A program made the translations under genes and the position numbers. From positions 1 through 58,887 of IMG/VR virus record IMGVR_UViG_3300042900_000355: a DNA stretch of 58,887 nt; one strand, written 5' to 3'. Below, in pieces: positions 31,540 to 39,669 of the stretch. The notes under the pieces were generated by a model. That model was not told where the DNA came from. It did not search any database and saw only the letters and a list, made by a program, of their open reading frames with translations. The DNA is from a virus. Each line of letters starts with the position of its first letter. The stretch's first letter is position 1.

Positions 31540-34196
31540 TCGAATGAAAATAGTGATGTAAAAGTGTTTTCTGTGTTGGTAGCAGCCGCAAGGTCCCACT
31601 CCAACACACCCAGCAAGTTGTCGACCTTTTGATCCACAACAGTTGCTTCCATTAACCCATCGTCAAACGGCAGTTCAGTAAACCATGCAGGCAATCTTTG
31701 TTCATCGGTAGGATAGCCAATTGACGTCCATCCAAGTGCATTTGATTTAAGTTTGCACACAATGGTTTTCATACCATCCACAACCTGCATTGAGTAGTTG
31801 TCTGAATTCATTCTACGCATTTGATTCCAGTTCATTGCGGCTCTAACATGCCCGGGCATGTTTGCTTTGCCTAGTCGTGCTTCTTCTGCCGCATATTTGG
31901 TCAAGTTGTTCACACGCTTGGGCGACCCTTTCTCCCAGCCTGGACGCTCTTTGAATTCATACTTGAATTCTCTAATGCGTTCAATAATTTCATCTCGTTG
32001 CGTACCTGCCAGTACTTTATTTAGAATTTCCAACAAGAAGTCTTGAATTACTTTAGGGGTATCACTGCGTTTCAAATCCAAGCCCATGGCCTTGGTCTTG
32101 CCAATCTTACCATCCACATCCAGTCGCTTGCCCTCCAAGTCAATGATGTTCACAGCATAACGCTTCTTGGTAATGAACAAACTGCGGTCAGCAACCAGTT
32201 CACGACCTGCCTTGATCAAGGATCCCATGTCTCGGGGACAATGGAATGCCTGTTCCATAAACGCTGGAAAGCTCTCGTTTACTTGATCTGCAATTGAGTC
32301 ATACAGTTGGATGCAAGTTTCTTTTGACCATTCCATACGTCCTTCTGCGACTTCTTTTTCCAGTATGGGCCATGCAGAGAAATAGCATGAGTCTGTGTCA
32401 CCATAGATGATGGCCTTGCCTGTGTGATCATATTCACCTGTGATACACTCGTTGATGTGAGCATCCATGTGCTTGGCAATTGATCTTCCGGCCAGCGTAG
32501 TTGACTGCCCAATGCGCTTGTCAAAGAAACGGCAGCCTGGATTCAAAATAGCACCATACAAGCTATTCAAGTTAATCTTCTTGACCAGCTGGCGCTTGTC
32601 CCAGAACGCAATTTCTTTGGGATCCTTGGTTTCTTTCTTCTTGGCCTGTAGCTCTTGTCGTTCACGATACCAGCGTTCCAGCAGGCCGGGGATGATACCT
32701 TTCTTTTCGTAAGTGAGAATGGTACCATTGGCAGTAAGGATCCACGGCTGGTTTGAGTCAAAGATCATGTGCCAGATTTCCATAGCTGAATGCACACTCT
32801 CTTCGCCACCTTCCCAGTCAATGGTTATTTCTGTGCCACGTTGCTGTTCCATTACCGCAGTGTATTCTAAGCTGGCAAACAAGCCTTCCCATGCAGCCGC
32901 AAAACTTTGTCCCTTGGCCATGTTGGCTTTGATCAAATGATCAGTCATGGTCTGGCGCAGTTGGCCTACCACAGTTTCTGGACCCATGTTCATGGCACGA
33001 ATAGCAGATGGGTACAGTGAGTTAATGTCCACTGATCCAATCCACATGTGCAGGCCCTTTTTAGGATATGCCACATACGCACCTGCGGCCTGTGTGTCGT
33101 CATCTGTAAGGCGTTGCTTGCGATTGGGCACAACCATGCCACGCTCGTGTGCTTCATTGATAATGGCCTGTTCGGTCACTGCCACAGCACCCATTGTGGT
33201 TTGTAGCAACACAGTATTGGCATGTGCCAGTTCATTGGCTAGATCCAAGAAACGCAATTTCTTGTCCAGTTTGGCAATGATCATGGTGTCTTGACGGTTG
33301 TACTCAATAAACTTTTTAAAGTGTTGGTTGTACAACTGATCCAGTGTGCCTTCAAACTGTGTTTTGCGTTCGCCCAGTTCATACTCACCAATCGCATCCA
33401 AACTGTATGAGTGGCGTTCTTCGTATGTGTACTTGCGATACAACTGCATATAGTCCATATGCACACGACCAATCAAGTCGTAAGTTTGATTCTCTGCGCC
33501 AAAGCGTTCAAACATACGTTGCTTGGGAAACTGTCCCCACAAACAAAAACGCCTTGTGTCATCCTTGCTGAGTATTCTTGTGGTACGATTTACTGTGTAA
33601 GGAATGTCATAGCCTTCTGAGTTCCAACCTGTAAGTACATCTGCACCTTCAATCACATCCAAGAACATCTTGATCATGTCTTCTTCACGCTCAAACAAGA
33701 TGGTGTTTTCAAACTCACTCACCAGCTCTTGTGCAGTATCCCAACTTAGATGTTTGGGCGGCACTGCCAGTGTGATCATCTGATCCAACCAGTCCAAGTA
33801 TACGGATATAGCAGTGATGGGATTGAATGGATCTGCCACAGGTGAGAATCCACGCTCTTGGTCAAATGCAACTTCAATGTCAAAAAATGCTGTGTGTAAT
33901 TCAGGAGCATCTTGGTCTTTGTAGTTTTCTTCCAGGCATCTAAAGATAGGATTGATGTCTGATTCATACAATTGCTTGCCAGACTGGCTGCGAACTTCCT
34001 TGCGAAATTCTTTGTTGTTGCGCGATGAGAATCTATTTACAGGTGTGCCGTAGATGCTTTGGAACTTGCCTCTAGGATCGTCATAATAGAAGATGTAGTT
34101 GGCAGGATATTCCTTGTAGACTCGTTCGCCATTGCGGCGTTCTACAACATGAATGCGATCGTGTTCACGATCAAAAAGTGCGTCGATATAACTCAT
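31536..34196 (-). CDS. Family B DNA polymerase (gp43-like)
   Basis: 886 aa, near T4 gp43 (898). The N-terminal 3'-5' exonuclease has AFFDIEVAFD (Asp106, Glu108) and GWNSEGYDIPY. The polymerase domain has DINSLYPSAIRA (motif A, about 390), NLNSLYGA-type motif B (about 545) and IIYGDTDSCYF (motif C, about 600). The C-terminus ends LFSFE, plausibly the clamp-binding tail. It replicates the phage genome together with the adjacent clamp. A perfect TATAAATA lies 62 bases upstream. No intein or split was seen. Confidence 0.95.
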   Translation of the reverse strand: MSYIDALFDREHDRIHVVERRNGERVYKEYPANYIFYYDDPRGKFQSIYGTPVNRFSSRNNKEFRKEVRSQSGKQLYESDINPIFRCLEENYKDQDAPELHTAFFDIEVAFDQERGFSPVADPFNPITAISVYLDWLDQMITLAVPPKHLSWDTAQELVSEFENTILFEREEDMIKMFLDVIEGADVLTGWNSEGYDIPYTVNRTTRILSKDDTRRFCLWGQFPKQRMFERFGAENQTYDLIGRVHMDYMQLYRKYTYEERHSYSLDAIGEYELGERKTQFEGTLDQLYNQHFKKFIEYNRQDTMIIAKLDKKLRFLDLANELAHANTVLLQTTMGAVAVTEQAIINEAHERGMVVPNRKQRLTDDDTQAAGAYVAYPKKGLHMWIGSVDINSLYPSAIRAMNMGPETVVGQLRQTMTDHLIKANMAKGQSFAAAWEGLFASLEYTAVMEQQRGTEITIDWEGGEESVHSAMEIWHMIFDSNQPWILTANGTILTYEKKGIIPGLLERWYRERQELQAKKKETKDPKEIAFWDKRQLVKKINLNSLYGAILNPGCRFFDKRIGQSTTLAGRSIAKHMDAHINECITGEYDHTGKAIIYGDTDSCYFSAWPILEKEVAEGRMEWSKETCIQLYDSIADQVNESFPAFMEQAFHCPRDMGSLIKAGRELVADRSLFITKKRYAVNIIDLEGKRLDVDGKIGKTKAMGLDLKRSDTPKVIQDFLLEILNKVLAGTQRDEIIERIREFKYEFKERPGWEKGSPKRVNNLTKYAAEEARLGKANMPGHVRAAMNWNQMRRMNSDNYSMQVVDGMKTIVCKLKSNALGWTSIGYPTDEQRLPAWFTELPFDDGLMEATVVDQKVDNLLGVLEWDLAAATNTENTFTSLFSFE

Positions 34197-34257
34197 TGTT
34201 CTCCGTTTGTGGCCGGGTGGGCCTTGCTACATGCTCGTAATGTGAGCGACTCATAGG

Positions 34258-34265
34258 TATTTATA
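34258..34265 (-). promoter_or_regulatory. Perfect T4-type late promoter core TATAAATA
   Basis: TATAAATA on the minus strand, including the stop codon of the DsbA-like gene, 61 bases upstream of the DNA polymerase ATG. It may give late transcripts of the polymerase operon. Confidence 0.5.
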
Positions 34266-34518
34266 GAGTTTTACCAACTGTTTCTAAAATAGTTTCCAGG
34301 GTCTCGTGATCTTGTTTCTCTTTGCCAAACTCGGCTTTGTGCGCCAGCTTGATGGCCTTCTTGAGAATAGCAGGTTTGATTTCCAGTTCTTCAGCCACAG
34401 CCTTGATAGTGTCAGTGAGTCCGCCATTGAGTGTTTCGATCTCGTGAAGCACTTGCATGCCTTCGTTGATAATTTGGGTAAGTTTGAGTTTTTGTTCGCC
34501 GTTAAATGTCTTGCTCAT
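34261..34518 (-). CDS. DsbA-like small double-strand DNA-binding protein, 85 aa
   Basis: All-helical 85-aa protein: TQIINEGMQVLHEIETLNGG, TDTIKAVAEELEIKPAILKK, then KLAHKAEFGKEKQDHETLE. The arrangement resembles T4 DsbA (89 aa), the late-promoter-binding protein, in the 'K.i...a.eel.i....l..l...h......e..e.l' pattern. It has a consensus promoter and an AGGAGG Shine-Dalgarno, so it is highly expressed. The call is by pattern, not by strong identity. Confidence 0.6.
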   Translation of the reverse strand: MSKTFNGEQKLKLTQIINEGMQVLHEIETLNGGLTDTIKAVAEELEIKPAILKKAIKLAHKAEFGKEKQDHETLETILETVGKTL

Positions 34519-34537
34519 AGAGCCTCCTAAAAAAACA

Positions 34538-34566
34538 AGTATACAGTTTTAGCAGAAGAATGTCAA
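34538..34566 (-). promoter_or_regulatory. Consensus sigma70-type promoter
   Basis: On the minus strand, TTGACA, 17 bp, TATACT, followed by a T-run and AGGAGG before the ATG at 34518. Confidence 0.9.
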
Positions 34567-34583
34567 GATGAATTTGCTCACTT

Positions 34584-34649
34584 TGGATCGCAAGGTAGCG
34601 AATCCATTGACCCAGGCAGCAGCCGCCCACTCGGTCCTAAGGCTGAGTT
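34584..34649. other. Non-coding segment with two hairpins downstream of the 34653-36626 operon
   Basis: Between the stop at 34653 and the promoter at 34538-34566 lie two inverted repeats. One is TGGATCGC paired with GCGAATCCA (34584-34606, one bulge). The other is ACTCGGTC paired with GGCTGAGT (34629-34648). In the second, the mismatches become G-U pairs only on the plus-strand RNA. There is no T-run, so a classical terminator is not supported. It could be a 3'-end processing element or a plus-strand RNA. Confidence 0.4.
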
Positions 34650-34652
34650 TGG

Positions 34653-35021
34653 TTAGCCACCTGCGGCTTGAATTCTTCTCGCTAGAGAATTGATCTGTTG
34701 GTGCAACGCCTGTGCTTCGAGGTCTCTGGGCATCATGCGGTCAGCATATTGATAACTTGTGCCGCCCAGTTGATCAAACTGTGCCTGTTTGGCAGACAGT
34801 TCTCTTTTCAATGCATCAACATCAACTGACGCTGCATCTGCTGCCGCAGATTTTGCTGCTTGTGTTTGCCGAGCCAGGTACGCTGTACGATCTTGTTTGC
34901 GTAACTCGTCATGTTCTGGATCACCATGTATGCGGAGATTGGCAAATCGAGGATTATTTTTTTGTAATTGTTTGAAATAATCTGTCAAACTATCGTTTTC
35001 AAATAAGTCGGCAAGTTTCAT
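34653..35021 (-). CDS. Late protein with capsid-targeting-like N-terminus, 122 aa
   Basis: Begins MKLADLFENDSL, fitting M-x3-acidic-hydrophobic-x-E as in T4 internal head proteins (MKTYQEFIAE). The rest is helical, Gln/Ala/Arg-rich (LARQTQAAKSAAADAA) with coiled-coil potential and ends RRIQAAGG. It is last in the operon that starts at 36626, whose members include the Dps-like protein. A virion-internal role is inferred. Confidence 0.72.
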   Translation of the reverse strand: MKLADLFENDSLTDYFKQLQKNNPRFANLRIHGDPEHDELRKQDRTAYLARQTQAAKSAAADAASVDVDALKRELSAKQAQFDQLGGTSYQYADRMMPRDLEAQALHQQINSLARRIQAAGG

Positions 35022-35022
35022 A

Positions 35023-35709
35023 TTATCGTTCTTCTATGTAATCTTGATTGAGATTTTGTTCTGGCCGATTACGCTGTTTATGAGCGCGGAACAAATCAAC
35101 TGCTATGCCTGCTTCGTCAGATGTTCGGAATCTGCTGGGTAAGCTACGACCACGATGGCGTATTTCATAACCGTTGCCTTCATCACCGTGTATTTCAAAT
35201 ATGGCGCCGTCATCCAGTTCCATGACTTTGATGGGCTGCTGCGGATTGCCTAGTTGGGTATCTATGTTGTCTTCGATACCATGTACTGTGCTAGGATCAG
35301 TTAGTTCATAATCGTTTTCTTCAATTTCTTCTTCGGCTGTGTGTTTTTCAATAGCGTCTTTGGCTTTGTCTTTGAGTTCACGATCAATTTTGACTTTTTG
35401 TTCCAGCTGATCAAGATATTGTGTGAGGTCTTTCTTGACCTTGCTCAACATGTCTTCTTCAACTTCTTGCATGGCTTCGCCAAGTGATGGCTTTTTAGGC
35501 TCAACTGAGTCACCTACCAACTTGCCATGCATGGGGTGTTGAGGATCTGTTTTAGACCCTAGTGCTCGGATGCTGTGCGGCTTGAACAATGCTGGCAATT
35601 GATGCACTGATTTTTGTTGTTGATTAAGTCCATGTTTAACGTTTACTGGAGTAGTTTTGCCTTCTACTATACTCAAACGTTGCAGTATGTCTCTAATGTC
35701 GTTGCTCAT
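35023..35709 (-). CDS. Late protein, 228 aa, with DYIDER C-terminal tail
   Basis: The N-terminus MSNDIRDILQRLSIVEGKTT contains IVE before Gly17, a possible prohead-protease site. A charged, helical middle (DMLSKVKKDLTQYLDQLEQK) is followed by a small beta-rich C-terminal domain (VMELDDGAIFEIHGDEGNGY). The last residues, DYIDER, also occur at the end of the 365-aa nucleotidyltransferase fusion (52021-53118). Function unknown; the shared tail suggests a common targeting or binding role. Confidence 0.75.
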   Translation of the reverse strand: MSNDIRDILQRLSIVEGKTTPVNVKHGLNQQQKSVHQLPALFKPHSIRALGSKTDPQHPMHGKLVGDSVEPKKPSLGEAMQEVEEDMLSKVKKDLTQYLDQLEQKVKIDRELKDKAKDAIEKHTAEEEIEENDYELTDPSTVHGIEDNIDTQLGNPQQPIKVMELDDGAIFEIHGDEGNGYEIRHRGRSLPSRFRTSDEAGIAVDLFRAHKQRNRPEQNLNQDYIEER

Positions 35710-36149
35710 GCTCGTTGGTCTTTCAAGAAACTTCTCAACATCCAGCCATGCTTGCCGTGTGCGTCAATACGTGCGGCCAGAAAATCCATAATGCCTTGTT
35801 GATTTTCAGATTCAGCAATAGCGAATGTTTGGTTAAGTAGTTCTATCATTTGAGCATTGTTGGCATACAACTCTTCAATCATGAGTCGTGCCCGAGGAAT
35901 TTTTGTCTGTCCGGCGATTTTTGAAAGTTCACCAAAGCGTTCAAAACTACCTGGGGTGTAGTCGTCAAGAATACGAATGAACTCAGCTGTTTGATCAATG
36001 CTGTTGTCGTAAACTTCTTCGTAGATGTTGCCAAAAAATTCATGCAGCTGAGCAAAGTCCGGTCCCTCCACGTTCCAGTGAAACAGCTGGGCCTTGATTA
36101 CGAATGCGTATTCAGTTGCCAGGAGAGTTTTTAAAGCGTCCGCTAACAT
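35706..36149 (-). CDS. Dps/ferritin-like protein
   Basis: 147-aa four-helix bundle. IKAQLFHWNVEGPDFAQLHE is the Dps signature with its ferroxidase His and acidic residues, and DNSIDQTAEFIRIL supplies the second ligand set. Dps proteins oxidise and store iron and bind DNA. Phage versions are known in T4-like aquatic phages. The location among virion-type proteins suggests it may protect DNA or be packaged (inference). Coupled as ATGA to the 228-aa gene. Confidence 0.85.
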   Translation of the reverse strand: MLADALKTLLATEYAFVIKAQLFHWNVEGPDFAQLHEFFGNIYEEVYDNSIDQTAEFIRILDDYTPGSFERFGELSKIAGQTKIPRARLMIEELYANNAQMIELLNQTFAIAESENQQGIMDFLAARIDAHGKHGWMLRSFLKDQRA

Positions 36150-36330
36150 GTTTATTCCTTTTGTATTCCTTAGGCGTGTTCGGTGTAGGATCAGAGCCTG
36201 TTACATATTTACCACTTAACATGGATCCACCAGATCTTGACACCATGCCCATGGGCTGACTTACAGGTGCTATAGACCCTGAACTAGTGCCGCCTACTGA
36301 CGCATTTTCCATAATTTCTTTCATTCTCAT
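36112..36330 (-). CDS. Small protein with capsid-targeting-like N-terminus, 72 aa
   Basis: Starts MRMKEIMENASVGGTSSGSI, then APVSQPMG. The first nine residues fit M-[KR]-x2-E-I-x-E. The ENAS-GGTSSGSI-PMG string is a module I recall from many aquatic phages. The remainder is Gly/Ser/Lys-rich and disordered. It overlaps the Dps start by 38 bases. Likely virion-associated; function unknown. Confidence 0.75.
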   Translation of the reverse strand: MRMKEIMENASVGGTSSGSIAPVSQPMGMVSRSGGSMLSGKYVTGSDPTPNTPKEYKRNKHVSGRFKNSPGN

Positions 36331-36626
36331 GATGATGGTATTTCCAATGTTATTTGATCTTCGTGTATTGCAGCATTTTTACTGGCTACTCGCATGTTTC
36401 TTATTTTTAATTTGCTGCCACACGGTTCCACCAGTTCATATTTAATTTTGTACAATCCTGGAGGTGCTTCAATTGCTATCACTTCTTCTAAGTAATAGTC
36501 TTTGCCATTCCAGATCCATGATCTTTCTGTAAACAACTCGTCATTTACGTACAATCTATAGCGAGTGTCATTGCCATCCCACTTGCAATAGACATCACAA
36601 TGAACTTGAACTGATTTGGTCTGCAT
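36327..36626 (-). CDS. Small beta-rich phage protein, 99 aa
   Basis: I start it at MQTKSVQVHCDVYCKWDG (36626), because a TAAATATC motif sits directly before this ATG; the longer frame would read through the divergent promoter. The sequence looks like a beta-sandwich (YRLYVNDELFTERSWIWNGK; then YKIKYELVEP). It shares design with 53135-53572, a small virion-type beta domain. Function unknown. Confidence 0.75.
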   Translation of the reverse strand: MQTKSVQVHCDVYCKWDGNDTRYRLYVNDELFTERSWIWNGKDYYLEEVIAIEAPPGLYKIKYELVEPCGSKLKIRNMRVASKNAAIHEDQITLEIPSS

Positions 36627-36630
36627 TAGA

Positions 36631-36658
36631 TATTTAGTCAAATATACAGCTATAAATA
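36631..36658. promoter_or_regulatory. Divergent late-promoter-like pair
   Basis: An inverted repeat GATATTTA/TAAATATC (36629-36636 and 36653-36660) puts TAAATATC facing both ways. On the minus strand it is two bases before the ATG at 36626. On the plus strand (TATAAATA at 36651-36658) it is five bases before the ATG at 36664. It lies between the virion-type operon and the plus-strand island. Confidence 0.62.
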
Positions 36659-36663
36659 TCACA

Positions 36664-37728
36664 ATGTTAAAACTATCAGAAATTCGTCGATTGCACATTG
36701 AATTGACCACAAGATGCAATGCTAGATGCCCCATGTGCATGCGAAACTATAGAGGATTAGAATACAATTCTGGATATCCGCTGTGTGAACTGTCATTGGC
36801 AGATTTCAAACACATTGTTACTCCTGAGTTGTTGGCACAATTGACTCAGGACGAAGCACCTGTCAATGGACTGATACCAAAAATGTTTACATTTAGGGGT
36901 GTTGAATTCAATGGCAATCTTGGTGATTTTGCATCAGCTCGAGATGCTGTAGAAATAGTTGAATATATTGCTGAACATAACGTTCCAGTTCGAATCAACA
37001 CCAATGGCAGTTTAAGAAATTCAGCTTGGTGGAGTAGACTGGCCTTGCCCAATGTCACAGTGGGATTTGCTATTGACGGCATGAGTGACACTCACAAATT
37101 ATATAGACAAGACACAGACTGGCACAGAATTATTGAACATGCACAAGCACTAATTCAAGCAGGAGGTCGGGCTGTGTGGAGATTTGTACCGTTTGACCAC
37201 AATCGTCATCAAGAACAAGAATGCCGACAGCTGGCTCAAAAATTGGGGTTTTTTGGATTTGACAACATATACGATGGGCGAGACCATGGACCAGTATACA
37301 CTAGGAACGGCGAATTCAGTCACACTATTGGGCCTGCGCAACCCGGAAATGCGCCACCTATTGCAGCGTTATTAGAAAGTCATATCACCTGGTACGATGC
37401 CAAAACTTATCGCTCACACAAAGATGTTCCAGATCTCACAATGAATTGTATTCACAAACAAAATCGAGAAATATACATTGCCGCTGATGGCAGTGTGTAT
37501 CCATGTTGCTTTTTAGGGTTTTATCCACACACCATGAGTCATCCAGGCAACAAGGAACTGGCGCCCATGGTACAAGAAAACAATGCATTGCAGTATCCAT
37601 TGGAACATTGCTTGGCTTGGTTCGAAAGTGTAGAACAAGCATGGAGCAATCCCAGCATTGCCGAAGGCAGACCATATCAGTGTGTTAGCACTTGCGGAAA
37701 AACAGCCTCTGCTGTGGCTACTCTATAA
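36664..37728 (+). CDS. Radical SAM protein with C-terminal cysteine cluster, 354 aa
   Basis: CNARCPMCMRN at about residues 17-27 is the SAM cluster motif, RINTNGSLRN and FAIDGMSD follow as in the paralogue at 7284-8309, and C-terminal cysteines (NCIHKQ, YPCCFLG, CVSTCGK) form a SPASM-like cluster. The WGxL-type Trp pair (SAWWSRL) is also shared with 7284-8309. I choose ATG 36664, preceded by TATAAATA, over an upstream frame start. It is first in the second plus-strand island. Substrate unknown. Confidence 0.84.
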   Translation: MLKLSEIRRLHIELTTRCNARCPMCMRNYRGLEYNSGYPLCELSLADFKHIVTPELLAQLTQDEAPVNGLIPKMFTFRGVEFNGNLGDFASARDAVEIVEYIAEHNVPVRINTNGSLRNSAWWSRLALPNVTVGFAIDGMSDTHKLYRQDTDWHRIIEHAQALIQAGGRAVWRFVPFDHNRHQEQECRQLAQKLGFFGFDNIYDGRDHGPVYTRNGEFSHTIGPAQPGNAPPIAALLESHITWYDAKTYRSHKDVPDLTMNCIHKQNREIYIAADGSVYPCCFLGFYPHTMSHPGNKELAPMVQENNALQYPLEHCLAWFESVEQAWSNPSIAEGRPYQCVSTCGKTASAVATL

Positions 37729-37736
37729 TTAATGAT

Positions 37737-38621
37737 ATGACCAGCGCAAAAATCTTATACCTAGCACGTTATCGTGTGCCGCATGCTATCATGAGCCTGC
37801 AACCAGAATTTACTCGACACCTCATTGGTGTGGATAGAACTTGCATTGCCAGCCCTGTACCCAAAGATGAACTTTGGGAAGTATTTGAAAAGCACGGTAT
37901 AGACACTGCAAAATTTGACTACGCACCTGACTCAGAAATTTACAGAATATATCCCGAAGTTAACGACTGGGTGTTTGAAGGCGACTACAGAACATATTGG
38001 TTGCGTCAACAGGCCATTAAGTTTGCATTTTTAGATTACCTCAATTACGATCTTATGATCATGCATGACTGTGATTGCTTGTTGATCAAAGACTACGAGC
38101 CCTTTAAAGATGGCAAGCTGAACTTTATGGTGTTAGAAAACGAACGGCACAGTTGGGGTTACTATGAGAGCATCAAGAATGCTCTGGGCTTTGAACGACT
38201 CACACCACACTGTTTTATTTCAGAGTTTGTGCCTGTGCTGAAAAAAGACTTCAACGACCTTGTGAAGTTCCTGGAACAAACACACAACAAAAAATGGCTG
38301 AATGCCATGATTGACTCATGCCCGCCCGAGCCCACTGTGCCACCTTGGGGCAATGGTGAACTGATTCGTTGGTTCTCTGAATACGAATTCATTGGCAACT
38401 GGGCCATGAGTCGTCAGGATATCACAATGGAATTCCAGCGTAGATATCACTATGACGACATGGAAAAGATTGGCGACTTTGATCCTACTTACCATACTGC
38501 TGTGTGTGACGCAGTACCGGACCTAAGTCGCAGTTTGCAGTTTGACTGGAATAAAAAAGAGATTCCTAAGTTTGATTACTACATGGACAAGATTCGTGAA
38601 AGACTTGCACGCCATACTTAA
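37737..38621 (+). CDS. GT-A-like protein (DUF6492-type), 294 aa
   Basis: LRQQAIKFAFLDYLNYDLMI then MHDCDCLLIKDYEPF gives the D-x-D acidic strand of a GT-A nucleotide-sugar enzyme. PPWGNGELIRWFSEYEF near the C-terminus is also typical of DUF6492-like proteins. It lies between the radical SAM gene and the GT10-like gene, overlapping the latter by 26 bases. Probably surface-glycan modification. A diverged relative is at 40975-41784. Confidence 0.65.
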   Translation: MTSAKILYLARYRVPHAIMSLQPEFTRHLIGVDRTCIASPVPKDELWEVFEKHGIDTAKFDYAPDSEIYRIYPEVNDWVFEGDYRTYWLRQQAIKFAFLDYLNYDLMIMHDCDCLLIKDYEPFKDGKLNFMVLENERHSWGYYESIKNALGFERLTPHCFISEFVPVLKKDFNDLVKFLEQTHNKKWLNAMIDSCPPEPTVPPWGNGELIRWFSEYEFIGNWAMSRQDITMEFQRRYHYDDMEKIGDFDPTYHTAVCDAVPDLSRSLQFDWNKKEIPKFDYYMDKIRERLARHT

Positions 38622-39669
38622 GGTATTTTCTCCAGGTTACCAAGCAACTGAATGGGGATTTGGTTACGATCAGATTGTGGATTTACAAACTGCCCTAGCA
38701 CAACCGCATCGCATAGCAGTGATGCCAGTGTTTTATAGCCTGCCTAACAAGTTTGATTATCGTCCAGAGTACATGCAGATTCCCTTGCATGAGTTTGATC
38801 TTGTGTTGTTTACTGACATTGAATGGCACAGCAAAAAAGAACTTGTGGCATGGATTGAAACCACAGGAGTCAAAAACTGGCTGTTGCATACAGCTGGTAT
38901 TTGGCTAGACGAACCCACTGACCCAAGAGTAATTTACAGACCAGCCTGGAGTTTTAACTTCCTACGTTGGAATCCACCACGTATGGATTTTCCACTTGAC
39001 CGCCCGTATGCATTTGAATGTTTGCTAGGAGCCAGGCGCGAGCACAGAGACTTTGCCATGCTGGGCCTACAACAATCAGGACTGCTGGAGCAAGGCATTG
39101 TGACCTACAGAGATCTGTTTGTTGGACACTGGATCGACCAGACTCCCAAGCGTGTGGCTGCACTGTTTGGCAACACAAAATTGCAGTATCCTTATGTAAG
39201 CCCACACCTTGACCCGGCATGGGAAGTAAAATCTCAAATGGATCATTCAGTCAGTGGACTTGTGCCTTGGGAAATATACAATCGTACTTGGTTTTCAGTA
39301 GTGTGTGAAACCCTGGGCAAAGACCGCGACGCAGACCGCATATTTTTGTCAGCAGAAAAAATGGCCAAATGCCTGCAGGCTCGCAGACTGTTTGTGGTGT
39401 TTGCTATACAAGGATTTCTGCAACATTACCGAGACTGGGGATTTGAAACCTTTGGTGATATCATAGACGAATCATACGACAACGAATCAGATGACATTGT
39501 GCGCTGGGGCAAGGCATTTGAACAAGTGCAATGGTTGTGCAGTCAAGATCTGTCTGCACTGCTGGAAAAATTAAAACCTAGGCTGGATCACAATCACAAT
39601 AGACTGTATGAGTTTGAACAGGAAAAAACTCAACAGCTACAGAATTTTGTTGTCGATCACTTGAAGTGA
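38596..39669 (+). CDS. Glycosyltransferase-like protein (GT10-like C-terminal motif), 357 aa
   Basis: The C-terminal part SVVCETLGKDRDADRIFLSA leads to EKMAKCLQARR and WGFETFGDIIDESYDNES, the 'vvsEt...f.sEK..k.l...GF.tF...iDEsYD' pattern shared with 3649-4731. The N-terminal half is unrecognised. No ATG is near the expected start; I use GTG 38596 (MKDLHAILKVF), while the longest frame reaches 38542. It closes the plus-strand island and converges with the SGNH gene, with a 13-base overlap. Confidence 0.65.
   Translation: MKDLHAILKVFSPGYQATEWGFGYDQIVDLQTALAQPHRIAVMPVFYSLPNKFDYRPEYMQIPLHEFDLVLFTDIEWHSKKELVAWIETTGVKNWLLHTAGIWLDEPTDPRVIYRPAWSFNFLRWNPPRMDFPLDRPYAFECLLGARREHRDFAMLGLQQSGLLEQGIVTYRDLFVGHWIDQTPKRVAALFGNTKLQYPYVSPHLDPAWEVKSQMDHSVSGLVPWEIYNRTWFSVVCETLGKDRDADRIFLSAEKMAKCLQARRLFVVFAIQGFLQHYRDWGFETFGDIIDESYDNESDDIVRWGKAFEQVQWLCSQDLSALLEKLKPRLDHNHNRLYEFEQEKTQQLQNFVVDHLK

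Noticed and set aside
34584-34606. tRNA-like segment (GGATTCGCTACC-type string)
   Set aside because: No cloverleaf can be drawn; only one short bulged stem exists.
36627-36740. N-terminal extension of the 99-aa beta protein
   Set aside because: It would translate through the divergent promoter element and into the opposite gene; a TAAATATC motif precedes the inner ATG.
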